Shown here: positions 54,801 through 62,835 of the stretch, one piece after another
Layout: each line of letters begins with the position of its first letter
How positions within the stretch are numbered: position 1 is the first letter of the stretch
Source: DATAGF01 sp963834875
Lineage (GTDB): Bacteria > Actinomycetota > Thermoleophilia > Miltoncostaeales > Miltoncostaeaceae
NCBI GenBank assembly: GCA_963834875.1
Contig: CAWIDG010000027.1
Span: 248,001 to 312,000, forward strand
Length of the DNA stretch: 64,000 nt
Reading direction: 5' to 3'
Notes under the pieces: model-generated
Databases searched by the model: none
What the model saw: the letters and a program-made list of their open reading frames with translations, nothing else
What the model was told of the DNA's origin: nothing
Made by a program: the position numbers and the translations under genes

Positions 54801-55109
54801 CGCCATGTCCGAGTACCGGCTGAGGAGCGCGTGCATTGCCTCGGCGCCGATTTGCTCGGCGATCGACGTCGAGCCGACGATGTCGCAGAAGAGCACCGTG
54901 ACCGGCTTGTGCTCGCCCTCCGGCGCGTCCGGGGCCGGCGTCCCCGCCTCGGGCGCGAGCGCGGCTCCGCAGTTGGCGCAGAAGGGCTTGGCGGCGTCGG
55001 CCGGCTCGCCACACTCCGGGCACCGCCTGCCGAGCGCGGCTCCGCAGTCGGCGCAGAAACGCGAGTCGGCGCCGGCCTCGGCGCCGCAGCGGGGGCAGGT
55101 CGCCCTCAC
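51863..55109 (-). CDS. Class III nucleotide cyclase - AAA ATPase - TPR regulator, broken by one +1 shift
   Basis: Rebuilt length 1081 residues. Two zinc ribbons (about 1-50: CPRCGAEAG, CADCGAALG, CPECGEP, CANCGAAL), then a class III cyclase domain (about 68-245: VTVLFCDIVGSTSIAEQ, FMGDGFMALIG, MGLNSGSVVVG, TAVGDTINVAARLQ), an AAA_16 ATPase (Walker A VGEPGMGKSRI, Walker B LLVVEDLHWID) and TPR repeats. The TPR frame ends at 51996 with LEQRRR, but one base less continues GEDSAAGVELDAARVLLSELD to a stop at 51863, a natural repeat end. The cyclase metal Asp residues are present, so activity is possible. Confidence 0.9.
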
Positions 55110-55184
55110 GGCCGTACGCTAGTCATGGCCCGAGCGGCCCGTCAACACGCAAGCGCTGTCCAGGCGCTCGGCGTGGGACGGAGA

Positions 55185-55238
55185 TGCCGGAGCCGGGAGT
55201 CGAACCCGGACGCCCCGAGGGGCGGAGGAGTTCAAGTC
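55185..55238 (-). tRNA. Partial tRNA-Leu copy (3' half), likely attachment-site remnant
   Basis: 54 bp matching the 3' part of the intact tRNA-Leu at 57958-58011 with 3 mismatches: acceptor 3' strand, T-arm and variable arm are kept. Matching stops abruptly inside the anticodon arm (at AAGTC) and the 5' half has no cloverleaf pairing. Not functional. Such 3' tRNA remnants mark one end of elements integrated at tRNA genes. Confidence 0.75.
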
Positions 55239-55415
55239 AGGCGCGGCAACCGAAGCGGGCGGAAGACCAGGGAAAACAGCCTGGACGCCCGTGTCGCCCC
55301 CGTCCGCCTCGAGACCCAACATCGGCGCGCCGATACGTACGGCGTCGGCGAGGTACCCGCCACCAGGTGAACGTGGGGATCGCCCTGGGATAGGGCCGAC
55401 CCTCCAGGGCGGCGA

Positions 55416-56282
55416 CATCCACGTCGCGCGGTCTGCGACCCGTCACTCAGCCGCGGGGTGCGCGGGCCTGGACCGTGGTGAAAGCAATCGTCTGCGTCCA
55501 CCATGCCGGATCGGCGCAGTGGCCGAGGAACGCGTCAATTGATCGGTCGTCGAGCTCCCCGGATGCGACGAGCCGGCCCCGCAACTCGACGACCGTCCGC
55601 GTCCAGTACTCAGCCCACAGAGAGCCACCGTTGTAGAGCGCGGTCTCGGCGGTTGCCGCGATGCCCTCCATGCCCAGCGTTGCCAGAGTCGCGGGGAGCC
55701 TGCGACCGATCAGGTAGTCGATTCCCTCCCGGCGCGACCACGCGAGCCACCCCTCCCAGAACGCCCGGACGTCACGCGGCTCAGCGACGCTCACCGGCAG
55801 GAAATCCGGCTCGATCAGCAGGATTGCTCCGCCCGGTCGCACGCTCGCGACGAGGTTCGCGACGGCAGCCTGCAAGCGCGCAACGTGGTGAAGCACGGCG
55901 CGCGCCGTCACCAAATCAAAATCTCTCGGCTCGATTGGTCCGGCGACGATGTCTGCCTGGCGAAGCTCGAGGCTCGGCATGTCCGCGTCAACGAGCGAGA
56001 GATCGAGATCCACCGCCACGGCTCGCCCGCCAGGGGCGACGCGCCCCGCGAGCCAGGCAGAGATGGAGCCGTTACCACATCCGACTTCAAGCGTCCGCGC
56101 CCCAGGTCCGATGCCCAGCTGCTCGATGTGGCGGCGGTGCATCGGATCGAGCAGCCGCGACATCAGATCCAGCCGGTCGCGCTCTCCTTCCCGGTGATGA
56201 TCGAGGACGTACTCAGACATGCCGTTCCCATCCGGGTGGGCGTGCGACTCGCCAACGACCGGCCACGGTCGACCGATGATCA
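55416..56282. repeat. Segmental duplication, copy 2 (867 bp)
   Basis: Direct repeat of 46815-47681, about 98% identical. Unlike copy 1, its right edge (GATGATCA at 56282) continues into sequence with no recognisable gene. It lies between the partial and intact tRNA-Leu copies. Confidence 0.93.
55447..56220 (-). CDS. SAM-dependent class I methyltransferase, copy 2
   Basis: 257 residues from ATG 56220 (MSEYVLDHHREG); the frame remains open to an ATG at 56283 outside the core fold. Same SAM motif LEVGCGNGSISAWLA and C-terminal blocks as copy 1, differing at few residues (for example AGRVAPG for AGHVAPG, ARLQAAV for ARSQAAV). Mostly synonymous or mild changes indicate both copies have been kept functional. 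Confidence 0.85.
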   Translation of the reverse strand: MSEYVLDHHREGERDRLDLMSRLLDPMHRRHIEQLGIGPGARTLEVGCGNGSISAWLAGRVAPGGRAVAVDLDLSLVDADMPSLELRQADIVAGPIEPRDFDLVTARAVLHHVARLQAAVANLVASVRPGGAILLIEPDFLPVSVAEPRDVRAFWEGWLAWSRREGIDYLIGRRLPATLATLGMEGIAATAETALYNGGSLWAEYWTRTVVELRGRLVASGELDDRSIDAFLGHCADPAWWTQTIAFTTVQARAPRG

Positions 56283-56623
56283 CCCCCAGGTGCCTCGTCA
56301 GAGCGCAACAAGCCGACGAGTCTACTCAGCGCGGCGAGGCGGCCCGATCGTCGTCCCGCCACCGTCGCTTCCCCTGAGCGCGTGGCGAGCGGCCCCCAAG
56401 CCGTCCGAAGCGGTGGCGGTCGCTGCCGACTACTCGCACGGCTCCCTGATGTCTGAGCAGTCGAGGTCGGACGGGGTCCGCGGCACGCAGGCGGCCGGGG
56501 GTAGTAGTTCGGATCGCAGCCGCTGCCTTCCGTCTCGGCGATCTCGGCGACCGGCGCTTGACGGGCCGGGGCTCGGTCTGGTGTCCTCGCCGGGCGGAGA
56601 GGACACCGGACCGGGAGCGGGGA
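56283..56623. other. Non-coding stretch between duplication copy 2 and the secreted protein gene
   Basis: 341 bp without a convincing gene on either strand. It is less GC-biased than the surroundings around 56440-56520 (for example GGTAGTAGTTCGG). It presumably holds the promoter of the following gene, which has GGGAGCGGGGAG just upstream of its GTG. No repeats noted. Confidence 0.4.
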
Positions 56624-57904
56624 GTGCGAGACGGCGCGCGCATCGTCATCGCCGCGGCCTTGCTCTCGGCGGCCGCGACGGCGGCGGCCGCCGCCGCGCC
56701 GGCGGTGGACTGGGGGCCGAACCAACGCCTGGCCACGAACGCCGACGCGTTCTTCCCCGTCTTCGGGTCCATGAGCCTGAGCGACGACGCGATCGTCGGC
56801 TGGACCCGCGCCGGCGGCACGGGCACGGCCGTTGCGCGCCGCCGCGCCGGGCCGCACGGCGCGTGGTCGCCGCCGATCGACCTCGGACACGGGAACCTGG
56901 CCGGGCTCGCCATGAGCCGGGCCGGCGGGTCGCTGGCGCTCGTCGCATCGGGCACGGCGGTGCGCTCGGCGCGGATCGGCACCGGCGGCGGCGTCACGCC
57001 GGCGCCGCTCGGGGCGGCCGGTGCCGCCCAGCAGGTGCTCGGCGCCGCCCTGCGCGGCGACGGCACCGCGGTCGCGCTGGTCCTGCGCCCGGGCGGCACC
57101 TCGGTGCGCCTGCTGACCCAGGAGGCGCCCGGCGGGCCGTGGAGCCAGTCGGGCCCCGACCTACCCGTTCCGGCGGACAGCGACCTGACCGCAGCGATGA
57201 GCAGGGGCGGCCAGGCGGTGGTCGCGTGGCGCGCGAGCCAGACGACGATCGCGGCGGCGACCCGCCCCAACCTCGGCGGCCAGTGGCGCTCGTTCCCCGC
57301 CCTGCCGAGCGACGTTCCGACCGGGCCGACCGTCGTCTCCCCGGCCGCCGTCATCGGCGACGACGGCTCGGCGGCGGTGACGTGGGAGGTCCTCGGCCAG
57401 AACTTCGACGACAACCTCGGCGCCGGCGCGTTCATCCCGGCCGGCATGACCTCGACCGCCGCGGCGCTGCCGATCGCCGGCGCCACCGCCGGCATGGGCG
57501 TCTCGCCGACGGGCACGGCCATGATGACCTGGACCGACCCCGCGCTGGACGGCGACCTCTTCGCCAGCCGCTTCTCCACCGTGAACGCGAGCTGGCCCAT
57601 CGGCATCCGCCGCCTCGCCAAGGGCGGGACGCTCGAGGAGGGGGCCTTCGCGCTCGCCGCCAGGACGGCCCGGCGCGGCCCGGTGATCGTCGAGGCCACA
57701 CTCGAGACCGGCCCCGGGCCCGACGGCCAGGTGGCCTTCGGCCGGCCGTTGCGCAGCAAGCCCTGGGGCAAGGCCCGGAGCCTGCCGTTCAGCCGCGCCA
57801 CGCCCGCCCTCGCCGCCGGCGAGCGGGCCGCCCTCGTCGCCCTCGCGGTGGACGACACCGACGAGCTGATCGTCGCCGCCTACGGGCGCCTGCCGGGCGG
57901 CTGA
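56624..57904 (+). CDS. Secreted protein with beta-propeller-like repeats
   Basis: 426 residues from GTG 56624. Signal peptide at about 1-23 (ARIVIAAALLSAAATAAAAA) and mature start near VDWGPNQRL. The remainder consists of recurring blade-like units of 40-50 residues with patterns such as AVVAWRASQTTIAAATR, AAVTWEVLGQNF and AMMTWTDPALDG. Similar secreted proteins of unknown function are common in this kind of actinomycetote. Lies between the two tRNA-Leu copies, so it could be island cargo. Confidence 0.75.
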   Translation: MRDGARIVIAAALLSAAATAAAAAAPAVDWGPNQRLATNADAFFPVFGSMSLSDDAIVGWTRAGGTGTAVARRRAGPHGAWSPPIDLGHGNLAGLAMSRAGGSLALVASGTAVRSARIGTGGGVTPAPLGAAGAAQQVLGAALRGDGTAVALVLRPGGTSVRLLTQEAPGGPWSQSGPDLPVPADSDLTAAMSRGGQAVVAWRASQTTIAAATRPNLGGQWRSFPALPSDVPTGPTVVSPAAVIGDDGSAAVTWEVLGQNFDDNLGAGAFIPAGMTSTAAALPIAGATAGMGVSPTGTAMMTWTDPALDGDLFASRFSTVNASWPIGIRRLAKGGTLEEGAFALAARTARRGPVIVEATLETGPGPDGQVAFGRPLRSKPWGKARSLPFSRATPALAAGERAALVALAVDDTDELIVAAYGRLPGG

Positions 57905-57957
57905 GCGCGGGGAGGGGGCTGGTACACTCAGCCCTGATCCCGCTTGGATACTGGTGA

Positions 57958-58041
57958 TGCCGGAGCCGGGACTCGAACCCGGACGCCCCGAAGGGCGGAG
58001 GAGTTTAAGTCCTCCGCGTCTACCAGTTCCGCCACTCCGGC
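57958..58041 (-). tRNA. tRNA-Leu(UAA)
   Basis: Complete cloverleaf on the minus strand: acceptor GCCGGAG pairs with CTCCGGC, D-arm GCGGAACTGGTAGACGC, anticodon loop CTTAAAC with anticodon UAA, long variable arm typical of Leu, and T-arm GGGTTCGAGTCCC-type. CCA is not encoded. Reads UUA, a rare codon in a genome of this GC content. Its 3' side faces the partial copy at 55185. Confidence 0.95.
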
Positions 58042-59081
58042 CGCGCCGAGGGTACCTCAGGCGGCGCGAGGAGCGGGTCGGCGCGGCCCTCGAGGAGCGC
58101 CTCGGCGATCATCGGACCGAGGGCGGGCGCGTGCTTGAAGATGTTGCCGCCGGCGAAGGCCGCGACCGGCCCGGCGCGGTAGAGGCCGAACGCCTCGGGA
58201 TGGCCGGCGAGGACGACCGACTCGCAGCGGACCACGCCGGTGGGCGTCGCGTCGGCGCCGGGCAGGATCGCCGCGAGGTAGCCGGCGGTCATCGCGATCG
58301 CCTCGTCCTCGGGCAGGTCGTCCGCGGCGCGGGTGCCCAGCGAGACGCCGCCGGCGGCGAGCGGCGTCAGGTAGCCGGTCATCGGCTGGGTCATCGAGCG
58401 CTCGAGCACGCAGGGCAGCCGCTCGCCTCGGACGTTGCCGAACGCGACGCGCCGGTGGTCGGTCGTCTCGACCGGCAGGCCGATCCCGAGGGGCGCCGCC
58501 AGCTCGGGCGTGGCGGCCCCGGCGCTGATGAGCACCGCGCCGGCCTCGATGCGCCGGTGGTCCGTGACGACGGCGGGCCGTCCGGCCTCGTCGAGCACCT
58601 CCCGGGCGCGGGCGAACTCGATGCGGTCGGCGAGCTCCTCGGCCAGCGCGGCGACGTAGCCCTCGGCGTCGATGGCGCCGCCGCCGGGGTCGAGGAGCCC
58701 CGGCCCGAGCGGCGCCAGCTCCGGGGGCAGGTCCTCGGCCGCGACGAGCTCGTGCGCCACACCGGCGGCGCCCAGGACCGCCCCGTAGCGCTCGCGCGGC
58801 CCGCCGACGAGCAGCGCGCCACGCCGGTCGAGCAGCGGCCGGCCGAACCGCTCGCCCGCCTCCTCCCAACCGCGCCGCGCCGCGACGGCCAGCGGCACCA
58901 GCTCGTCCAGGTCGTGGATGTGGCGGAAGATGCGGCCGGGCCCCGCCGACCCCTCGGCGCCGGGAGCCTCGGCCTCGAGCACCGTGACACGGGCGCCCCG
59001 GTCCTGGGCGGCCAGCGCCGTCGCCAGCCCGACGACCCCTGCGCCGACGACGAGGAGATCGGGTGGGCCGCCCGGGCTCAG
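58020..59081 (-). CDS. FAD-dependent oxidoreductase (DAO / sarcosine-oxidase-like)
   Basis: 353 residues if initiated at CTG 59081. The FAD motif LLVVGAGVVGLATALAAQD lies before the first GTG (58982), so the conventional start would delete the cofactor site. CTG overlaps the upstream TGA in the same CTGA way other genes here overlap by GTGA. Further blocks are GRIFRHIHDLDELV, GGGAIDAEGYVAAL and FAGGNIFKHAPALGPMIAEAL. Resembles monomeric sarcosine oxidase/amino acid oxidase. The stop TAG lies in the D-arm of the tRNA-Leu gene, overlapping it by 22 bases. Confidence 0.83.
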   Translation of the reverse strand: MSPGGPPDLLVVGAGVVGLATALAAQDRGARVTVLEAEAPGAEGSAGPGRIFRHIHDLDELVPLAVAARRGWEEAGERFGRPLLDRRGALLVGGPRERYGAVLGAAGVAHELVAAEDLPPELAPLGPGLLDPGGGAIDAEGYVAALAEELADRIEFARAREVLDEAGRPAVVTDHRRIEAGAVLISAGAATPELAAPLGIGLPVETTDHRRVAFGNVRGERLPCVLERSMTQPMTGYLTPLAAGGVSLGTRAADDLPEDEAIAMTAGYLAAILPGADATPTGVVRCESVVLAGHPEAFGLYRAGPVAAFAGGNIFKHAPALGPMIAEALLEGRADPLLAPPEVPSARPEWRNW

Positions 59082-59305
59082 CGCCCGAAGCTCGCGGCCC
59101 CCGGAGTCCGGTTGACCGAGTCCAGCCGCGCCGTCTCGACCGCCTTCGCCCAGCGCTCCGGGAGGATCGGCCAGCGCTCGAGGATCTGGGCGTGGCGGAT
59201 ATGGCGCATGTTGGCGCCGGTCGCGAGGATCGTCCGCCGGCCCTGCATGACGTCGGCCCCGACCGATGCCGAGTCGTACGGCGTGCCGTTCGCGGCCGTG
59301 GCCAT
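59078..59305 (-). CDS. Small hypothetical protein coupled to the FAD oxidoreductase
   Basis: 75 residues, ATG 59305. Contains RRTILATGANMRHIRHAQILE and RWPILPERWAKAVETARLD. Not a family I recognise. Its stop overlaps the proposed CTG start of the FAD enzyme, so the two are probably co-translated. Starts 23 bp after the ppx end on the same strand. Confidence 0.6.
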   Translation of the reverse strand: MATAANGTPYDSASVGADVMQGRRTILATGANMRHIRHAQILERWPILPERWAKAVETARLDSVNRTPGAASFGR

Positions 59306-59328
59306 GGCGGGATACTAAGGAAAGTTCG

Positions 59329-60265
59329 TCACAGACGGAACGACAGCTTCGGCGAGCCGGCGGCGGCGAGGGCCACCCCGTCGAGCAGGTCGGTCTCGCT
59401 GATCATGACCTCGTCCGCACCGGCCGCGCGCACCGCCTCGGCCAGGATCAGCGTCCCGGCGACGATCGCGCTCGCGCGCGCCGGGTCGAGGCCCGGCACG
59501 CTCCGCCGGTCCTCGAGGGGCATCGCGGCGAGGCGGCCGGCGAGCTCGTCGACCCGCTTCAGGGTCAGCCGGTGCCGGTGCACGCGCTCGCGGTCGTAGG
59601 CGCCCAGGTCGATCGCGGCGAGCGAGGTGGCGGTGCCGGCGACGGCCACGACCGGCAGCGGCTCCCCGGATTTGCTCAGGACCGGCTCCTCGAGCCTCCG
59701 CGCCTCCTCGCGCAGCGCCGCGAGCTCCGTCGGCCAGCGGCGGGTCGTGGTGGAGGTGGCGCTCGGTCTGGCGCACGGCGCCGAGCTGGAGGCTGACCGC
59801 GCCGTCCGGCCCCGCGGACCCGCCCCGCACGAGCTCCGTGCTGGCCCCGCCCACGTCCACGACCAGGACCTCCGCGTCGCCGTTGACCGCGAGCCGCGCG
59901 CCGGCGAACGAGGCGGCGGCCTCCGCCAGCCCCGACAGCAGGCGCATGGGCGCGCCGAGGCGGGTCTCGACCACCGCCGCCACCTCGTCCCGGTTCGGGG
60001 CGTCGCGCACGGCGCTCGTGGCGACCGGGACCGTCCGCGCCGGCGCGAAGGCCGCCACGCGGTCGGCGTACCCCGCCAGGGTCTCGTCGAGCCGCCCGAG
60101 GGCGTCCGGCGCGATGCTGCCGTCCTCGGCGGCGCCGCGGCGCAGGCCGATGACCGTCGCCTCGCGCTCGCCCTCGGGGCCGTCCGGGCCGACCCCCTCG
60201 CAGAGGAACAAGCGCAGCGAGTTCGAGCCGACGTCGACCACCGCGAGGCGGTCGTCGGCGGTCAT
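59329..60265 (-). CDS. ppx: Exopolyphosphatase / pppGpp phosphohydrolase family, broken by one +1 shift
   Basis: Rebuilt length 311 residues. Starts LAVVDVGSNSLRLFL, the phosphate-1 motif of the ASKHA fold; VATSAVRDAPNRDEV, VVDVGGASTELVRG (phosphate-2) and VAVAGTATSLAAIDLGAY (adenosine/linker block) follow in order. Frame breaks at about 59731 (..HHDPPLAD to ELAALREEARRLEE). Degrades polyphosphate or pppGpp. ATG 60265 overlaps the upstream coiled-coil gene by ATGA. Confidence 0.9.
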
Positions 60266-60594
60266 CCCGTGAAGTAGCGCAGCGGCGCGCGCAGGGTCTT
60301 CTGCGCCTCGCCCGCCGTCCGCGCGAGGACCCCCAGCGCCGCGATCCGTCCCTGCAGCGACTCGATCTGGCCCTGGAGCTCGGCCTGGCGCTCGGGCATC
60401 GCGGCGAGGTTCGCCGAGAGCCGGTCCGTCTGGGCCGTGAGCGCCTCGGCCTCGGGCTCGATCCGCTTCTGGACGTCCCGCGTCCGCCGCCACAGCCGCA
60501 GGCCCGAGACCGCCAGCACCGCGAGGGCCACGAGCACCACGACGCCGAGGAAGATGGCCGACAGGGCGACGCCGTTGTCGACGATGAAGTCCAC
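60262..60594 (-). CDS. Membrane-anchored coiled-coil protein
   Basis: 110 residues, ATG 60594. One N-terminal helix (ALSAIFLGVVVLVALAVLAVSG, about 10-32) and then an extended heptad-like helix (DVQKRIEPEAEALTAQTDRLS, PERQAELQGQIESLQGRIAAL). No family recognised; similar in build to FtsB/DivIC-like proteins but without their motifs. Overlaps ppx. Confidence 0.65.
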   Translation of the reverse strand: MDFIVDNGVALSAIFLGVVVLVALAVLAVSGLRLWRRTRDVQKRIEPEAEALTAQTDRLSANLAAMPERQAELQGQIESLQGRIAALGVLARTAGEAQKTLRAPLRYFTG

Positions 60595-60632
60595 GGGGCC
60601 AGTATCGCAGCCACGGCTATCCTCGGGGGTCG

Positions 60633-61655
60633 ATGGCCGCCCACCTCCTGGACCGCGCCACGCTCCCGCGGGTCGCCGACGGCGCCGCGTTCGTCCCCGC
60701 GGACGACCTCGGCGGCGCCCCGCACGTCGTCGTCGACGGCGCCCGCCTGCCGGGCACAGTGCTGTCGCTCTCGCACTGGCCCGACGCCGGCACCCCGGCC
60801 GCGCTGGCGGCCGACACGAGCGCCCTGATCGTCGATCGCTACCTCCGCGCCGGGGCGGCCGGCCCGGCGGTGGCCGCCGTCACGAACAACCACTACGACG
60901 AGGACGGGCTCTTCGGGATCTGGATGCTGCTGGAGCGCCCCGCCGTGACCGCCCCCGAGCGCGGCCTGGCGATCGCCGCCGCCGAGGCCGGCGACTTCGG
61001 CACCTGGACCGACCCCTGGGCCGCGCGGGCGGCGATCGCCGCGATGGCGATGGCGGAGCGCGCCACGACCCCCTTTCCCGAGGTCGGCCGGGCCCTGGCC
61101 GGCGCGGGCGGCCGCGACCCGGCGGGCGCGCTCTATCTGGCGATCCTGCCGCGGGTCGGCGGCCTGCTGGCCGACCCCGAGCGCTACCGCTTCCTCTGGG
61201 AGCCCGAGTGGGCTCGGGTCGAGGCGGACGCCGCGCTGATCGACGCGGGGGAGGCGGCCGTCGAGGACCGCGGCGCCGATCTGGCGATCGTGCGCGCGCC
61301 GCGGCCCCTGCACGACATGGCGGTCCACCCGCGCACCGAGCGGATGCGGGTCCTCACGGCGCTGCCCGACGGGACCCTCGTGGTCCGCCACCGCTACGAG
61401 ACCTGGGTCGAGTACGCGTCGCGCCCGCTGGCGCCGCGCGTCGACCTGGCGCCGCTGGTGCCGCGGCTCCAGGAGATCGAGCGCCAGCCCGGCACCTGGC
61501 GCTTCGACGGCGTCGAGCCGATCCGGCCGCGCCTGTACCTGGCCGACGCGCGCGGACGGCCGCTGCCGTCGTCGCTGGGTGCCGAGCGCCTGGCCGATCT
61601 GCTGGCCGCCTTCTCGGACGAGGAGCGGGCGCTAAGCTCGGGGCTGGACGGGTAG
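60633..61655 (+). CDS. Conserved hypothetical protein, DUF6687-like
   Basis: 340 residues. Conspicuous motif VTNNHYDEDGLFGIW near residue 90, reminiscent of a DHH-type or metal-dependent site, with LSHWPDAGTP and TALPDGTLVVRHRYETWVEY further on. I recall the DUF6687 pattern from this motif but could not verify it. Soluble. Followed 10 bp later by a small GTG-initiated gene. Confidence 0.65.
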   Translation: MAAHLLDRATLPRVADGAAFVPADDLGGAPHVVVDGARLPGTVLSLSHWPDAGTPAALAADTSALIVDRYLRAGAAGPAVAAVTNNHYDEDGLFGIWMLLERPAVTAPERGLAIAAAEAGDFGTWTDPWAARAAIAAMAMAERATTPFPEVGRALAGAGGRDPAGALYLAILPRVGGLLADPERYRFLWEPEWARVEADAALIDAGEAAVEDRGADLAIVRAPRPLHDMAVHPRTERMRVLTALPDGTLVVRHRYETWVEYASRPLAPRVDLAPLVPRLQEIERQPGTWRFDGVEPIRPRLYLADARGRPLPSSLGAERLADLLAAFSDEERALSSGLDG

Positions 61656-61665
61656 AGGAGTTGAG

Positions 61666-61866
61666 GTGAGCGAGGACGAGGCACGCCGTCGCGTCCGGCA
61701 GCTGTTGCTGTCGGGGGACAACACGCTCAAGAACCGCACCGGAGACGAGCGGGTCACGCGGGCGCGCTCCCGCTACGAGGAGGCCCTCGCGGTGGCCCAC
61801 GAGGCCGGCCTCGACGACGCCGCCGTCTTCGCTCAGCGCCGCCTGGACGCGCTCGATCGGGACTAG
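61666..61866 (+). CDS. Small helical hypothetical protein
   Basis: 66 residues, GTG 61666 with GAGGAGTTGAG upstream. Arginine-rich amphipathic helices (SEDEARRRVRQLLL, RYEEALAVAHEAG). Family not recognised; a single TPR-like unit is possible. Just ahead of the ArsA pair. Confidence 0.6.
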   Translation: MSEDEARRRVRQLLLSGDNTLKNRTGDERVTRARSRYEEALAVAHEAGLDDAAVFAQRRLDALDRD

Positions 61867-61896
61867 CCCGCCCACGACGCACTCCGCGGGCCGCCG

Positions 61897-62835
61897 TTGT
61901 CGCAGCGGCGGCTCTGCTTCGTCCTGGGCAAGGGCGGCGTCGGGAAGAGCACCGTCGCCGCCGCGCTCGGGCTCGCCGCGGCCCGCGCCGGGCGGCGCGC
62001 GCTGGTCATCGAGCTGGCCGGCCACGACCGGCTGTCGCACCTCTTCCGCGGGGCGAGCGTGGGCGAGAGCCCGGCCGAGCTCTCTCCCGGCCTGTTCGGC
62101 GTCCAGGTCGACGTCGAGCACGCGATCGAGCAGTACCTCACCGGCCAGCTCAAGATGCGGCCGCTCGTGGAGCTGCTCACCCGCAGCCGCGCGTTCCACA
62201 CCTTCGCCGCCGCCGCCCCCGGGCTGCCGGAGCTGGTGACCGTGGGGGTGGTCTGGACCTACGCCGTCGCCCTGCACGAGGACCGGCGGCCGGTCTGGGA
62301 CTACCTGGTCGTCGACTGCCCGGCCACCGGCCACGGCATCGCCCTGCTCGAGACGGCCGGCAACGTCGAGGCGATCGCGGGGAGCGGGCCGATCCGCGAC
62401 CAGGCGGCGCGGATCCAGGAGGTCGTGACCCATCCCGCCGCGACCGGCGTCGCCATCGTGGCCCGCCCCGAGGAGCTCGCCGTCTCGGAGGCGGTCGAGG
62501 CCGCCGCCGTCCTGCGCGAGCGGGGCATGCCGGTCGCCGCCGCCGTGCTGAACGGCGTCCGCGCCACGCGCTTCCGCCCCGAGGAGGAGCCGGCGCTCGC
62601 GGCCGTGGCGACCGCCGACGGCCCGGATGTGGCCACCGCGAGCGCCGCGGCGGCCGGCCTGCGGCACCTGGCCGAGCAGCGCTCGGACGACGAGTACCGG
62701 CGCCGGCTCGCCGACGGCACGGCCCTGCCGGTCATGGAGCTGCCGCAGCTGGTCCGCCGGCGCTTCGACCTGTCTGCCGTGGAGGACCTCGCCGAGGCCC
62801 TGGCGGCTGCCGTCTCCCGGAACGGCCGCCCGTGA
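61897..62835 (+). CDS. ArsA/GET3-type ATPase, first of two
   Basis: 312 residues, TTG start at 61897. Deviant Walker A LGKGGVGKSTVAAALG (signature Lys of the GKGGxGKS type), then DYLVVDCPATGHGIALLE as switch II/Walker B. Related to anion pump/tail-anchored-protein ATPases, but lacks ArsA Cys residues for arsenite. The actinobacterial pair of such proteins is of unsettled function. Stop overlaps the second gene. Confidence 0.88.
   Translation: MSQRRLCFVLGKGGVGKSTVAAALGLAAARAGRRALVIELAGHDRLSHLFRGASVGESPAELSPGLFGVQVDVEHAIEQYLTGQLKMRPLVELLTRSRAFHTFAAAAPGLPELVTVGVVWTYAVALHEDRRPVWDYLVVDCPATGHGIALLETAGNVEAIAGSGPIRDQAARIQEVVTHPAATGVAIVARPEELAVSEAVEAAAVLRERGMPVAAAVLNGVRATRFRPEEEPALAAVATADGPDVATASAAAAGLRHLAEQRSDDEYRRRLADGTALPVMELPQLVRRRFDLSAVEDLAEALAAAVSRNGRP

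Noticed and set aside
55185..55238. Second functional tRNA-Leu or tRNA-Ser gene
   Set aside because: Only the 3' half matches; the 5' half cannot form acceptor, D or anticodon stems.
52032..55370. Long plus-strand reading frames opposite the cyclase-ATPase gene
   Set aside because: They are shadows caused by high GC: repetitive Arg/Gly/Ala/Glu composition, no motifs, and a well-conserved gene occupies the other strand.
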